9,971 bases of DNA. Origin: Bacillota bacterium (GTDB lineage Bacteria > Bacillota > Clostridia > Oscillospirales > Oscillospiraceae). Location of the stretch: NCBI GenBank assembly GCA_023402075.1, contig JAEXCS010000021.1:1-9971 (forward strand), given 5' to 3'. Every line of letters starts with the position of its first letter. The first letter of the stretch is position 1. The translations under genes and the position numbers were made by a program. The notes under the pieces were generated by a model. That model worked only from the letters and a program-made list of their open reading frames with translations, searched no databases and was not told the origin of the DNA. This document shows, piece by piece, positions 1 to 6,689 of the stretch.

Positions 1-2
1 AC

Positions 3-131
3 TCCCAGCTCTCCGCCGAGGAGCTGGCCGATCAGGGCATTCAGCCCAATACCATCCGCCTGTCCATCGGCACGGAGCATATCGACGACATCCTTGCTGA
101 CCTTCAAAACGGCTTCGCCGCGGTGAAGTAA
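3..131 (+). CDS. metY: C-terminal end of O-acetylhomoserine aminocarboxypropyltransferase (sulfhydrylase)-like protein, partial
   Basis: Only the last 42 codons are present, ending in TAA at 129-131; the rest lies left of the window. The visible tail (SQLSAEELADQGIQPNTIRL, then SIGTEHIDDILADL) matches the conserved C-terminus of the Cys/Met-metabolism PLP-dependent enzymes, where a Ser/His-Gln-Leu segment is followed by an IRLS(V/I)G-x-E-x-I-D-D motif near the end. The TEHIDDI wording resembles O-acetylhomoserine sulfhydrylase more than cystathionine gamma-synthase, but the active-site lysine and PLP-binding regions are outside the window, so the subfamily is inferred. Such enzymes make homocysteine from O-acetylhomoserine and sulfide in the cytoplasm. 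It is the only plus-strand gene and converges on the MgtC-family gene, with a shared terminator between them. Confidence 0.8.
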   Translation, partial: SQLSAEELADQGIQPNTIRLSIGTEHIDDILADLQNGFAAVK

Positions 132-170
132 TCGCTGCACGGAAACGCGCCGCGCCTATGTAGCCTTATA

Positions 171-228
171 AAAACAGCCTTTTGCCTAAAACGGTTTTGT
201 TAAACCGAATAGGGCAAAAGGCTGTTTT
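171..228. terminator. Bidirectional rho-independent terminator with nested hairpin
   Basis: A 16-bp perfect inverted repeat pairs 171-186 (AAAACAGCCTTTTGCC) with 213-228, and the right arm is followed by ATTTTT. Because the left arm starts with AAAA, the structure also ends in a U run when read on the minus strand. The loop holds a second perfect stem, CGGTTT (192-197) with AAACCG (202-207) around TGTT. It sits 40 bases after the metY-like stop and just beyond the MgtC-family stop (237), so it most likely ends both convergent transcripts. Confidence 0.85.
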
Positions 229-236
229 ATTTTTAA

Positions 237-935
237 TCACGCGTCCTCGACAAACAAAATTCCCTCGGTAGACCGCAGGGCGCACAATAGCCCATTGCGA
301 TCCGAATCCAGCCCGGTGCGCTGCACGTCGATGATTGCGCTGTTGATTGAGTCGTTGTTTACTCCAACAAATTCCAAATGCGCCATATGCCATTTGTTCT
401 TCCGTACCTCGGCAAGAATTGTGGAAAACGGCGTTTTAGAGGCATACTCAATATAGAACCGCATCACTGTGGAGTCTTTCAGATACTTTTCATCCAGCCG
501 GTTCAAAATTACAATCACAGAAAACAGAAACACGCACATAATGACCGCCGCTTCATAGTATCCGCTTCCGGCGGCAAGTCCCATGCAGGCGGAGGCCCAC
601 AGGCCCGCCGCAGTGGTCAGTCCCTTGACATACTGTCCCCGCTGGTGTCCGGTAATCACAATGGTCCCCGCGCCAAGAAAGCCGATGCCGCTGATGACCT
701 GCGCGCCAAGCCGCGCGGGGTCTGAGTTTCCATCGGAAAAAAGCGCAAGATATTGGCTTAGCAGCATAACGGAGGAAGCGCCGATGCACACCACGATATG
801 TGTGCGCAGCCCGGCTGCATGGCGCTTTTTCCCTCTTTCAAAGCCGATCACCGCACCGCAGATGGTCGCCAGCAGGAATCGAAAGAAGATTGATGCAATT
901 GTCACTTCTCTCAGGGGATTTAGCAGGTCCAACAA
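237..935 (-). CDS. MgtC/SapB-family membrane protein
   Basis: Integral membrane protein of about 232 residues. The N-terminal part shows the MgtC family signature: a hydrophobic segment RFLLATICGAVIGFERGKKR, then AAGLRTHIVVCIGASSVMLL, then GAQVISGIGFLGAGTI, then GLTTAAGLWASACMGLA, and a last hydrophobic helix before a soluble C-terminal tail of about 75 residues that fits the ACT-like domain of longer MgtC proteins. Family members are linked to growth in low magnesium and, in pathogens, to modulation of the F-type ATP synthase; transport itself is not established, so the role here is open. Start choice: no ATG is available. A TTG at 944 directly abuts the ribosome binding site AAGGGAG (951-945), which is too close. 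The TTG at 935 has a 9-base spacer and is preferred; the TTG at 932 is also possible. No long leader (such as an M-box Mg2+ riboswitch) fits into the 151 bases upstream. Confidence 0.88.
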   Translation of the reverse strand: MLDLLNPLREVTIASIFFRFLLATICGAVIGFERGKKRHAAGLRTHIVVCIGASSVMLLSQYLALFSDGNSDPARLGAQVISGIGFLGAGTIVITGHQRGQYVKGLTTAAGLWASACMGLAAGSGYYEAAVIMCVFLFSVIVILNRLDEKYLKDSTVMRFYIEYASKTPFSTILAEVRKNKWHMAHLEFVGVNNDSINSAIIDVQRTGLDSDRNGLLCALRSTEGILFVEDA

Positions 936-1030
936 CTTTATCAACTCCCTTATACAACCATTTCACGGCATTTTTGCCCGCAACATCTTTTTGGGACGGG
1001 TGCTTGCTGCCCGTCTGCCTGAAAGCAGTC

Positions 1031-1057
1031 TCAAAAATCAAAAATGCATTTCTGCAT
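1031..1057 (-). terminator. Possible weak terminator after the PHP gene
   Basis: On the minus strand, 30 bases past the PHP gene stop, the sequence ATGCA-GAAA-TGCAT (1057-1044) forms a short stem with a GAAA tetraloop and runs into TTTTGATTTTT. The stem is only 5 bp, so termination is uncertain. It is the only candidate end of the catabolic operon before the MgtC-family gene. A second inverted repeat, GACGGG/CCCGTC, lies further on between about 997 and 1017 but has no following U run. Confidence 0.35.
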
Positions 1058-1086
1058 GTGGACGATGTCATAGTATATGCTTTGTT

Positions 1087-2004
1087 TTATTTTTCCTGTG
1101 CGCGCTCGTCAAAGAAGAAGGGGTTGGTCCACGCGGAACGCCCCTCGTGATCCACACAGACCGCGCGGGCAAAACGTTCCCGCCCCGTAAGGGCATGGGA
1201 CGCCTCGGTAATCGCTTCGCCCCTTTTTGCGAAAAACGACGCTCCTCTGGGCGGATATGTAACAAAATGAATTTCCCGGCAGTCGGAACAGGATATGGAC
1301 ACTTCTTCGCCATCCAGCCCAAAGTCATGGATGATCGGCCCGGAGGAAGCATAAAACGCTCCGCTGTGGACCGCGTCCATAATCGCACGTGGGCTACGCT
1401 CCGCCGCCTTCACCCAAATCCAGCCGCCAAACAGATCTCCCGCCACATGCACGTCGTCGCTGGCTGTTGCAAACACGCGCCGACCGTGGCGCAGCAGCAG
1501 TTCCCAATAGATTTCTGCGTTTCCACCATGGCAGAGGTGTTCGGTTCCGTTGTTGAACACCTCGATGGCATGAAAATTTTGCAGCTCAAAAATTTGCTTT
1601 ACTTCCATCCGCGACCAAACGGGGTGGGCCAGCGTGACAAATTGCCCGTCTCCACGCATCATGTCAATGAGCTGCTGGTCTGTCATATCCTCCGGGAAAT
1701 AGCGCTTGCAGGGATAGTCTGTGGCGCTTTTTTCAGCCGGGGCAATACCCACCACATGCGTGCACTGGTCACGGCTGTATTCAAGGTCATGCTCCACCCC
1801 GGCAAGCAGCAGAAGGCCCTTTTCCTGCAAATTCTCATGGGGAACCATAAGATTGTGGTCGGTCATGGACAGAAAGCTGTATCCCGCGGATGCATACAGG
1901 CCCGCCAGCGTTTCAGGTGCAAACGCGCCGTCTGAAACTGTTGTATGGCTATGCAGGTTTCCTTTCAGCCAAACCCCATCCGCCGGAAAGTACGATTTTT
2001 TCAT
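1087..2004 (-). CDS. PHP-domain metal-dependent hydrolase (CehA/McbA-like)
   Basis: Cytoplasmic protein of 305 residues with a PHP (polymerase and histidinol phosphatase) domain. Metal-ligand motifs are all present: NLHSHTTVSDG (His18, His20, Asp25), TDHN (Asp49, His50), GVEHD (Glu71), His83, LAHP (His127) and SDDVH (Asp183/184, His186). After about residue 195 the chain changes to a beta-rich stretch (SISCSDCREIHFVTYPP, then RGASFF), like the C-terminal part of CehA/McbA-type proteins; it includes a Cys-x-x-Cys pair. PHP enzymes hydrolyse phosphoester bonds, and CehA/McbA homologues cleave carbamate or ester bonds, so the chemistry is hydrolytic but the substrate is unknown. The ATG at 2004 is chosen because ACGAGG lies 7 bases upstream; longer upstream starts would run into dctM. 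It follows dctM by 28 bases and is the last gene of the TRAP operon, which suggests it acts on the imported solute or a derivative. Confidence 0.87.
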   Translation of the reverse strand: MKKSYFPADGVWLKGNLHSHTTVSDGAFAPETLAGLYASAGYSFLSMTDHNLMVPHENLQEKGLLLLAGVEHDLEYSRDQCTHVVGIAPAEKSATDYPCKRYFPEDMTDQQLIDMMRGDGQFVTLAHPVWSRMEVKQIFELQNFHAIEVFNNGTEHLCHGGNAEIYWELLLRHGRRVFATASDDVHVAGDLFGGWIWVKAAERSPRAIMDAVHSGAFYASSGPIIHDFGLDGEEVSISCSDCREIHFVTYPPRGASFFAKRGEAITEASHALTGRERFARAVCVDHEGRSAWTNPFFFDERAQEK

Positions 2005-2032
2005 ATAATTCCTCGTTTCAAGCAGAGCAGTT

Positions 2033-3328
2033 TTATTTTGCCAGCATGGGAAGCAGCGTGGAAATGCCCGGAATAAACGTAACCAAAAGAAGTGCCAGCA
2101 GCAGCGCAGCAATCAGTTCTTTTCCCTGCTTTAAAAACTCCGGCATTTCTATGTTGCACAAATTGCAGCACTGATACATGGTCGCGCCGAAAGGAGGTGT
2201 CAGAGCACCGATAGAGAGATTTAAAATGCAGACGATTCCAAAGTGAATCGGATTGATTCCAAGCTGCATAGCAACAGGATACAGCAGGGGAACCGCGATC
2301 ATCAAAACCGCCGCGCTGTCCACCAGCATCCCCATAATCAGCAGCATCACATTTACCAGCATTAAGAAGGCAATGCGCCCGGTATTCATGCCCAAAATCA
2401 GATGGGTGATGCTCTGGGGAATCTGTGCATACGTGAGATACAGGCCAAACACAGTGGCAGATATAATGATGCCGAACACGTTGGCAACAGACGCAAACGC
2501 CTCCTTGGCAACCACCAGCAAATCTCTTGGATGCAGCTCTTTATAAATGACCGTGCCAACAAACACGCACAGCAGGCAAAGCACCGCGCCGCCCTCGGTG
2601 GCGGTCACAATTCCGCTGCGCAGCCCCACAATCAGCACAACAATCATCAAAATGGCCCAGAAGCACTCCACAAATCCGTGTGCGATTTCCTTTGCCGTGG
2701 CGCGCTTTTCCCGGGAGGGTTTATAGCCGTCCCGGTGAGAAACATAGGCAACGGCGGTCATCAGCGCAGCGCACATTAAAAGGCCGGGCAAATAGCCCGC
2801 CATAAACATATCCAGCACGGAATTTTCTGTGATGGACGCATAGAGAATCAGCATCACTCCAGGGGGAATCATGGGAGAAATCAGCGCGGAGGATGCCGTG
2901 ACAGCCGCGGAAAACGCGCGGTTAAAGCCCCGCTTTTCCATCTCCGGCACCAGCATTTTGCACTGCATGGCCGCGTCCGCGTTGGAAGAACCGCACAGCC
3001 CGCCCATCAGGGTGGACAGAAATACGTTTACCTGCGCCAAGCCGCCCCACATATGCCCCACGCACAAATCCGCAAACTTCATCATGCGGGTGGTAATGCC
3101 CGTGTAATTCATCAAGAGACCGGCGGTGATGAAAAAGGGAATTGCCATCAGGTTCATATTCATGCCCGCCGAAAGCATTTTGGACAAAATGATATTTAGC
3201 GGCATTTCCGTGGCAATCACGCCGAAATAGAAAACAGCGCCGCCGATGAAGGCCATGCACACCGGAATGCGGAATGCCAGAAGGGCAAACACCAGAATCA
3301 GCGGAAGCCAAACACTGATACCGCTCAT
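2033..3328 (-). CDS. dctM: TRAP transporter large permease subunit (DctM family)
   Basis: Membrane protein of 431 residues, the usual length for DctM/SiaM-type large permeases with about 11-13 membrane helices. Diagnostic stretches include the segment around residues 110-162 (GGLCGSSNADAAMQ, MLVPEMEKRGF, SAAVTASSALISPMIPPGVM) and the late motif SIGALTPPFGATMYQCCNL at about 372-390. This subunit forms the ion-coupled (usually Na+) transport channel for solute delivered by the DctP receptor. The ATG at 3328 overlaps the dctQ stop as ATGA, indicating translational coupling, and a purine-rich AAGGGGGAAA lies just upstream. The PHP gene follows by 28 bases. No truncation is seen. Confidence 0.95.
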   Translation of the reverse strand: MSGISVWLPLILVFALLAFRIPVCMAFIGGAVFYFGVIATEMPLNIILSKMLSAGMNMNLMAIPFFITAGLLMNYTGITTRMMKFADLCVGHMWGGLAQVNVFLSTLMGGLCGSSNADAAMQCKMLVPEMEKRGFNRAFSAAVTASSALISPMIPPGVMLILYASITENSVLDMFMAGYLPGLLMCAALMTAVAYVSHRDGYKPSREKRATAKEIAHGFVECFWAILMIVVLIVGLRSGIVTATEGGAVLCLLCVFVGTVIYKELHPRDLLVVAKEAFASVANVFGIIISATVFGLYLTYAQIPQSITHLILGMNTGRIAFLMLVNVMLLIMGMLVDSAAVLMIAVPLLYPVAMQLGINPIHFGIVCILNLSIGALTPPFGATMYQCCNLCNIEMPEFLKQGKELIAALLLALLLVTFIPGISTLLPMLAK

Positions 3329-3819
3329 ATGGTTGTTTCCCCCTTTCCTTTATTGGGAATAAAACGGGCAAGAATTGCCCAAAGGCTGCGGACAGCGCCG
3401 CTGAAAAAGCCGAAGGCAATGCTTGCGTATCCATATGCAAGAGAAATTTTTGTGCCGGTTACATACCGGGCAATATTGGTTTTACAGAGCTTTAAACCCC
3501 AATAGACCATATAAACCGAAAAAACAAAAATCAAAACATCGCGTAAAAAATCGAAAAAAGTTCTGACGGGAGCAGGCAGCTTATTTACAACGAACTTCAT
3601 GTCCACATGCGCGTCTTTTTTGTACATGTATCCAAAGAAGCCGTACCCAATCCAAACATACGCAAGCAATGCGGTGACTTCCAGACTGATTGAGTAAAAA
3701 CTGAATATGGAGCGGTTCACAATATTGATAATTACCGGCACAATGACCGTGGCGATTGCCACGCATCCCAGCAATTCTTCAAATTTCCCGTCCCGAAAAT
3801 AAGCAATTATTTTTTTCAT
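3325..3819 (-). CDS. dctQ: TRAP transporter small permease subunit (DctQ family)
   Basis: Small membrane protein of 164 residues with four predicted hydrophobic helices, matching the DctQ fold. Recognisable elements are an N-terminal helix (EELLGCVAIATVIVPVIINI), an NRSIFSFYSISLEVTALLAYVW-type stretch with the conserved N-R and E residues, and YKKDAHVDMKFV, corresponding to the usual 'r...H...d' motif at the end of helix 2. DctQ supports and stabilises the large permease. The ATG at 3819 is preferred because TTGAGGAAG provides a ribosome binding site about 6 bases upstream; the in-frame TTG at 3831 lies within that site region. The gene overlaps dctM by 4 bases and is separated from dctP by 130 bases that hold a strong hairpin. 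Confidence 0.92.
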   Translation of the reverse strand: MKKIIAYFRDGKFEELLGCVAIATVIVPVIINIVNRSIFSFYSISLEVTALLAYVWIGYGFFGYMYKKDAHVDMKFVVNKLPAPVRTFFDFLRDVLIFVFSVYMVYWGLKLCKTNIARYVTGTKISLAYGYASIAFGFFSGAVRSLWAILARFIPNKGKGETTI

Positions 3820-3869
3820 GAGCTTCCTCAAGTCCTATCAAATATGTTTGTATCCGCACCAAAAGGGGA

Positions 3870-3908
3870 GGATGGTCCGAAGAAAGACCGGCTTTCTTCG
3901 GACCATCC
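3870..3908 (-). terminator. Strong 17-bp hairpin between dctP and dctQ (attenuator or mRNA processing element)
   Basis: A perfect 17-bp inverted repeat pairs 3870-3886 (GGATGGTCCGAAGAAAG) with 3892-3908 around a 5-base loop. In the minus-strand transcript it lies about 40 bases after the dctP stop and about 50 bases before the dctQ start. It is followed by CCCCTTTT rather than an immediate U run, which suits partial termination or 3'-end protection better than complete termination. Since dctQ and dctM are needed with dctP, some readthrough must occur if no promoter lies here; I see no good promoter in the gap. Confidence 0.7.
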
Positions 3909-3949
3909 CTAAAAATCCGATTTCAAGCAGATTTGGGAATTTTGCAACC

Positions 3950-4990
3950 TTACTTCGCGGCGCGGATTTCAGCCAGCGTGTCCAGCAGCTCCTGCCCGAT
4001 GCCGTATTTCAAAACCAGGTCGCCGCAGCCTTTTTCAAGAAACGCTTCTCTGTCTGCCTCGTGGAACTGAACGCCGGCGGCTTCCATCTCTGCGCGCATT
4101 TTGCTTTCGTTTTCAACAGAATACGCATTGTACCGCAACCCCGCGTCATGAAGCTCTTCTTCAATAATCACGCGGTACTCCTCGGGAACGGTGTTCCACC
4201 AAGTGGCGCTGCAAAACAGCGCGTCGGCCAGCGGCTGCTGCGCCGTCAGCGTCACCTGATTGACCAGCTCATAGCTCTTGGTGCTGTACATCAGGCTGAT
4301 GGACTGATCCAGCGCGTCAATAGTACCGGCGGACAGCGCGCCCAGCTGCTCGGACGCCGCCATGCCCATGGGGCTTGCGCCCATGGCTTCGAAGCACTCC
4401 AGATAGGTGGTGGAATTAGGAACGCGGAGCTTTAGGCCCTTAATTTCAGCAGGTGTGGTATAGGGCTTTTTGCCGATGACGTGGCGCATACCGCCCACAA
4501 AGCTGCAATTCAGCGGGTGGACATTCACCTGATCCATCTCCGTGACAATCTTGGAAAACAGGTCGGTATCCATTACCTCCAAAAACTCCTCGCCAGTTTC
4601 AAAGACAAATCCGCATTGCAGTGCGCTTGCGTCATAGTACAGATCTTCCCACTGGCTGAACGCCGCCATCAGCAGCAGGGGAGAGTCGCTCATAACGGCT
4701 TCCACTCCGTCCACCAGATTGCCAAAGGTGTTGTTGGGGTACAGGTTCAATGTGACGGCGCCATCAGTACGCTCGGCAATGTTTTTAGCGGCGGTGTTCA
4801 ACTCCACGCTGACCTGATCCAGCTCCGTGTAGGAATGGGAAACGCTGATGACGATTGGCTTGTCAGCTTCCTTCTCGCTTTCAGCAGGCGCGGAAGACCC
4901 CGCGGAGGACGCATTGCCGGAGGTGCTGCCGCAGGCAGCCAGGCTTAAAGTCATACCAAGAGCCAGTGCAAGTGCAAACAACTTTTTCAT
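3950..4990 (-). CDS. dctP: TRAP transporter solute-binding lipoprotein (DctP family)
   Basis: Extracytoplasmic receptor of 346 residues. It begins with a lipoprotein signal peptide (MKKLFALALALGMTLSLAAC), with lipobox LAAC and lipid-attachment Cys20, followed by a Ser/Ala/Glu-rich linker to about residue 43. The DctP core includes the NLYPNNTFGNLVDGVEAV region, GGMRHVIGKKPYTTPAEIKG (Arg169) and LKLRVPNS with Arg189, the position that in most DctP proteins salt-bridges the substrate carboxylate; then QLGALSAGTIDALDQSI and a long C-terminal helical segment. The presence of Arg189 suggests a carboxylated ligand, but its identity cannot be told. The ATG at 4990 is chosen over upstream starts because the signal peptide starts there and GGAGAGG lies 8 bases before it. 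It opens the transporter block and lies 199 bases downstream of the dehydrogenase gene. Confidence 0.94.
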   Translation of the reverse strand: MKKLFALALALGMTLSLAACGSTSGNASSAGSSAPAESEKEADKPIVISVSHSYTELDQVSVELNTAAKNIAERTDGAVTLNLYPNNTFGNLVDGVEAVMSDSPLLLMAAFSQWEDLYYDASALQCGFVFETGEEFLEVMDTDLFSKIVTEMDQVNVHPLNCSFVGGMRHVIGKKPYTTPAEIKGLKLRVPNSTTYLECFEAMGASPMGMAASEQLGALSAGTIDALDQSISLMYSTKSYELVNQVTLTAQQPLADALFCSATWWNTVPEEYRVIIEEELHDAGLRYNAYSVENESKMRAEMEAAGVQFHEADREAFLEKGCGDLVLKYGIGQELLDTLAEIRAAK

Positions 4991-5102
4991 GTGATGTACC
5001 TCTCCTCTACTATTTTGATAAAACTCAGAGTCTAACAGCATGGAACCCCAACCCATACACGCAAACACACAGCCGGGCAAACGCCCCCTTTCCTTAAATG
5101 TT

Positions 5103-5126
5103 CCGCAGGCAGTAAGCCTCCTGCGG
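5103..5126 (-). other. Hairpin in the gap between the dehydrogenase gene and dctP
   Basis: CCGCAGG (5103-5109) pairs with CCTGCGG (5120-5126) in a 7-bp GC-rich stem with a 10-base loop. On the minus strand it lies 63 bases past the dehydrogenase stop and is followed by AACATTTAAGG, so it lacks a proper U run. A TATAAA (5137-5132, minus) just upstream could be a -10 box, but no matching -35 is visible. It may be a partial terminator or a 5'-end stabilising structure of a dctP transcript. The rest of the 199-base gap has a GT-rich stretch before dctP and no other clear signal. Confidence 0.35.
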
Positions 5127-5189
5127 CTTTATTTATAGAACTTTCTCAGATGGGTGAACGCGCCTTGCAGGAAAATTGACTGTTTTTCG

Positions 5190-6536
5190 TTAAAGCTCTG
5201 CGATTACCTGATCGGAAAGCGCATCCAGCAGGCCTAAATCCCACGCCAGCTGCAAAATGGTATATCTGTCCCGAACCTCCTTGCAGCAAAGAAAGGTCTG
5301 CTTGAGAAGCGCGTTGTCCACGCCAATCTCACAGGGCAGGCAGGGGGAATCCAGCGAACGAAGAAGCTTCATAATTTCGTGAGAAGACGGCAGTCCGGAA
5401 AGAAGCGCCAGAATCTCTCCCCAATGCTGTTCCATGGCGTCGATACGGCGCAGACGGGCGGACGGGTCGTTTTTCCCCGCTTCCTTTTCCAGCTCAATTA
5501 TGCCCTCGGCAGCAGAACCGTAGGCCCCGCAAACAGCGGCTTCCCACGCTGCCGGGTCATAAGCCGCCGCGGCAGCTCTGGCGGCGGCAAAGTCCACAGT
5601 GGTGTTTCGCAGCTTTTCCACCAGTTTTAAAATCAAAACCGTGCCTACGCCCACCTGTGCCCCATGGGGCACGGGGCGCTTTCCGGCCTGCTCAAACATC
5701 ATTTCCCAATAGTGGGACATATGGTGCTCGCAGCCGGACGCGGGGCGGGAATTTCCATACAGACTCATGGCCACGCCGGCCAAAACCAGACCCTCCATAA
5801 TATCCCCCAGCGTTTCCGGATCCCGGTCTTTTGCTTTGTCCGCGCTTGCCATCACGTTCTCAACGCAGCTTTCCACCAGCTCTGCGATGTTGGGGCAGTA
5901 GTGCTCATCGTTAATGATTCGGGACAGATTCCAGTCGCACAGGCAGGTAAACTTTCCAAGAAGATCGCCCAGCCCCGCGGCAATCATGCAATAAGGCGCA
6001 TTCTTTAAAATCTCCGTATCTCCGATAATTGCGGAGGGAGTCTGCGCTTCAAAGGTGGTCTTCAAATGATTTACCTGAATCGCGGCAATGCTGGAGGCAA
6101 AGCCATCCATCGGCGCGGCGGTGGCGACTGTAAAGAACGGACGACCTGTTTTAAAGCTAAAAAAGCGGGTCATGTCGTTGATTGCGCCGGTCCCCACCGC
6201 CACGGCCAGATCACAGTCTGCGGGCATCTGAATCAGCAGCTCTCCAACGGAGGCTTCGTCAAACCCCGTGTGGGCCAGTCTGACGGTTTTGTAGCGCAGC
6301 TTTGCATCAGATAAAAGCGTCTCGCACGTTTTACCCGCAATTTCATAGGTGATGGGATCGCAAATTAAGTACAGGCTTTGAAAGCCCAGTTCTGTGGCCA
6401 AGCCCGGCAGCGCTTCCAGCGCGTTTTTACCAATGCGGACGGATTTCAGGGAGGCGTAGTGCTCTCTTCCGCAGGCGCAGATAAAATGCTGATTTAAGTA
6501 GGCGTCCAATTTCATGGGACTTGATGGCATGTTCAT
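5190..6536 (-). CDS. Iron/zinc-dependent dehydrogenase, sn-glycerol-1-phosphate dehydrogenase (AraM/EgsA)-like
   Basis: Cytoplasmic protein of 448 residues with the iron-containing alcohol dehydrogenase fold. The N-terminal half carries the nucleotide-binding signature AVAVGTGAINDMTRF (GTGxxND at 115-121) and ATAAPMDGFASS (139-149), a hallmark of the glycerol-1-phosphate dehydrogenase branch. Metal ligands are visible as Asp191 (GLGDLLGK), His271 (GCEHHMSHYWE) and His291 (PHGAQVGVGT). Archaeal EgsA makes sn-glycerol-1-phosphate from dihydroxyacetone phosphate, and B. subtilis AraM does the same; at 448 residues this protein is longer than either, mainly through its helical C-terminal region after about 300. 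Its place beside a TRAP transporter suggests a catabolic alcohol/ketone substrate rather than lipid synthesis, which is inference. The ATG at 6536 has AGAGG about 10 bases upstream; ATG codons at 6530 and 6515 are alternatives. An N-terminal Cys-x-Cys (20, 22) is present. Confidence 0.85.
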   Translation of the reverse strand: MNMPSSPMKLDAYLNQHFICACGREHYASLKSVRIGKNALEALPGLATELGFQSLYLICDPITYEIAGKTCETLLSDAKLRYKTVRLAHTGFDEASVGELLIQMPADCDLAVAVGTGAINDMTRFFSFKTGRPFFTVATAAPMDGFASSIAAIQVNHLKTTFEAQTPSAIIGDTEILKNAPYCMIAAGLGDLLGKFTCLCDWNLSRIINDEHYCPNIAELVESCVENVMASADKAKDRDPETLGDIMEGLVLAGVAMSLYGNSRPASGCEHHMSHYWEMMFEQAGKRPVPHGAQVGVGTVLILKLVEKLRNTTVDFAAARAAAAAYDPAAWEAAVCGAYGSAAEGIIELEKEAGKNDPSARLRRIDAMEQHWGEILALLSGLPSSHEIMKLLRSLDSPCLPCEIGVDNALLKQTFLCCKEVRDRYTILQLAWDLGLLDALSDQVIAEL

Positions 6537-6598
6537 GTTCGATCAACCTCTGCACACGAGATATCTGAAACAGATACGAAGCCCTATCTTCCACCGTC

Positions 6599-6622
6599 CG
6601 CAGAGCAGCTTGCTTCTCTGCG
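6599..6622 (-). other. Leader hairpin upstream of the dehydrogenase gene
   Basis: CGCAGAG (6599-6605) pairs with CTCTGCG (6616-6622) around a 10-base loop, with partial AGC/GCT pairing inside the loop. If the promoter at 6659-6687 is used, this hairpin sits in the first half of the roughly 110-base untranslated leader. There is no U run after it. Its role is unknown; transcript stabilisation is one possibility. Confidence 0.4.
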
Positions 6623-6658
6623 CACTTTCTGCTGCCGGGGTAAAGCCTCGTTGATAAA

Positions 6659-6687
6659 AGCATATCGTACCAGTCACAATCGTGCAA
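6659..6687 (-). promoter_or_regulatory. Probable sigma-A promoter of the dehydrogenase-TRAP-PHP operon
   Basis: On the minus strand TTGCAC (6687-6682) and TATGCT (6664-6659) are separated by exactly 17 bases, each matching the sigma-A consensus only partly. Initiation would fall about 110 bases before the dehydrogenase ATG. The -35 lies within a sequence (6693-6674) that weakly resembles the palindrome in front of lacI, which would fit control by the LacI-type protein. Confidence 0.45.
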
Positions 6688-6689
6688 AA

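Noticed and set aside
945..1086. Magnesium riboswitch (M-box) upstream of the MgtC-family gene
   Set aside because: The gap is too short and shows none of the conserved M-box stems; only small inverted repeats are present.
583..1935. Long plus-strand open frame of 450 codons
   Set aside because: It runs antisense through the MgtC-family gene, the intergenic gap and the PHP gene, has no family resemblance, and its predicted protein mixes Pro/Arg/Cys-rich stretches typical of a complement-strand shadow.
2005..2112. N-terminal extension of the PHP protein to a start at 2112
   Set aside because: The extension overlaps the end of dctM, gives a Cys/Phe/Arg-rich non-homologous peptide, and a well-spaced ribosome binding site precedes the ATG at 2004.
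4991..5080. Longer dctP start at 5080
   Set aside because: The canonical lipoprotein signal peptide begins at the ATG at 4990, which has a strong ribosome binding site; the extension would bury the signal peptide.
6427..6687. Minus-strand 86-codon open frame overlapping the dehydrogenase start
   Set aside because: It starts with TTG inside the likely -35 box, has no ribosome binding site, is out of frame with and overlaps the conserved dehydrogenase N-terminus, and matches no family I know.
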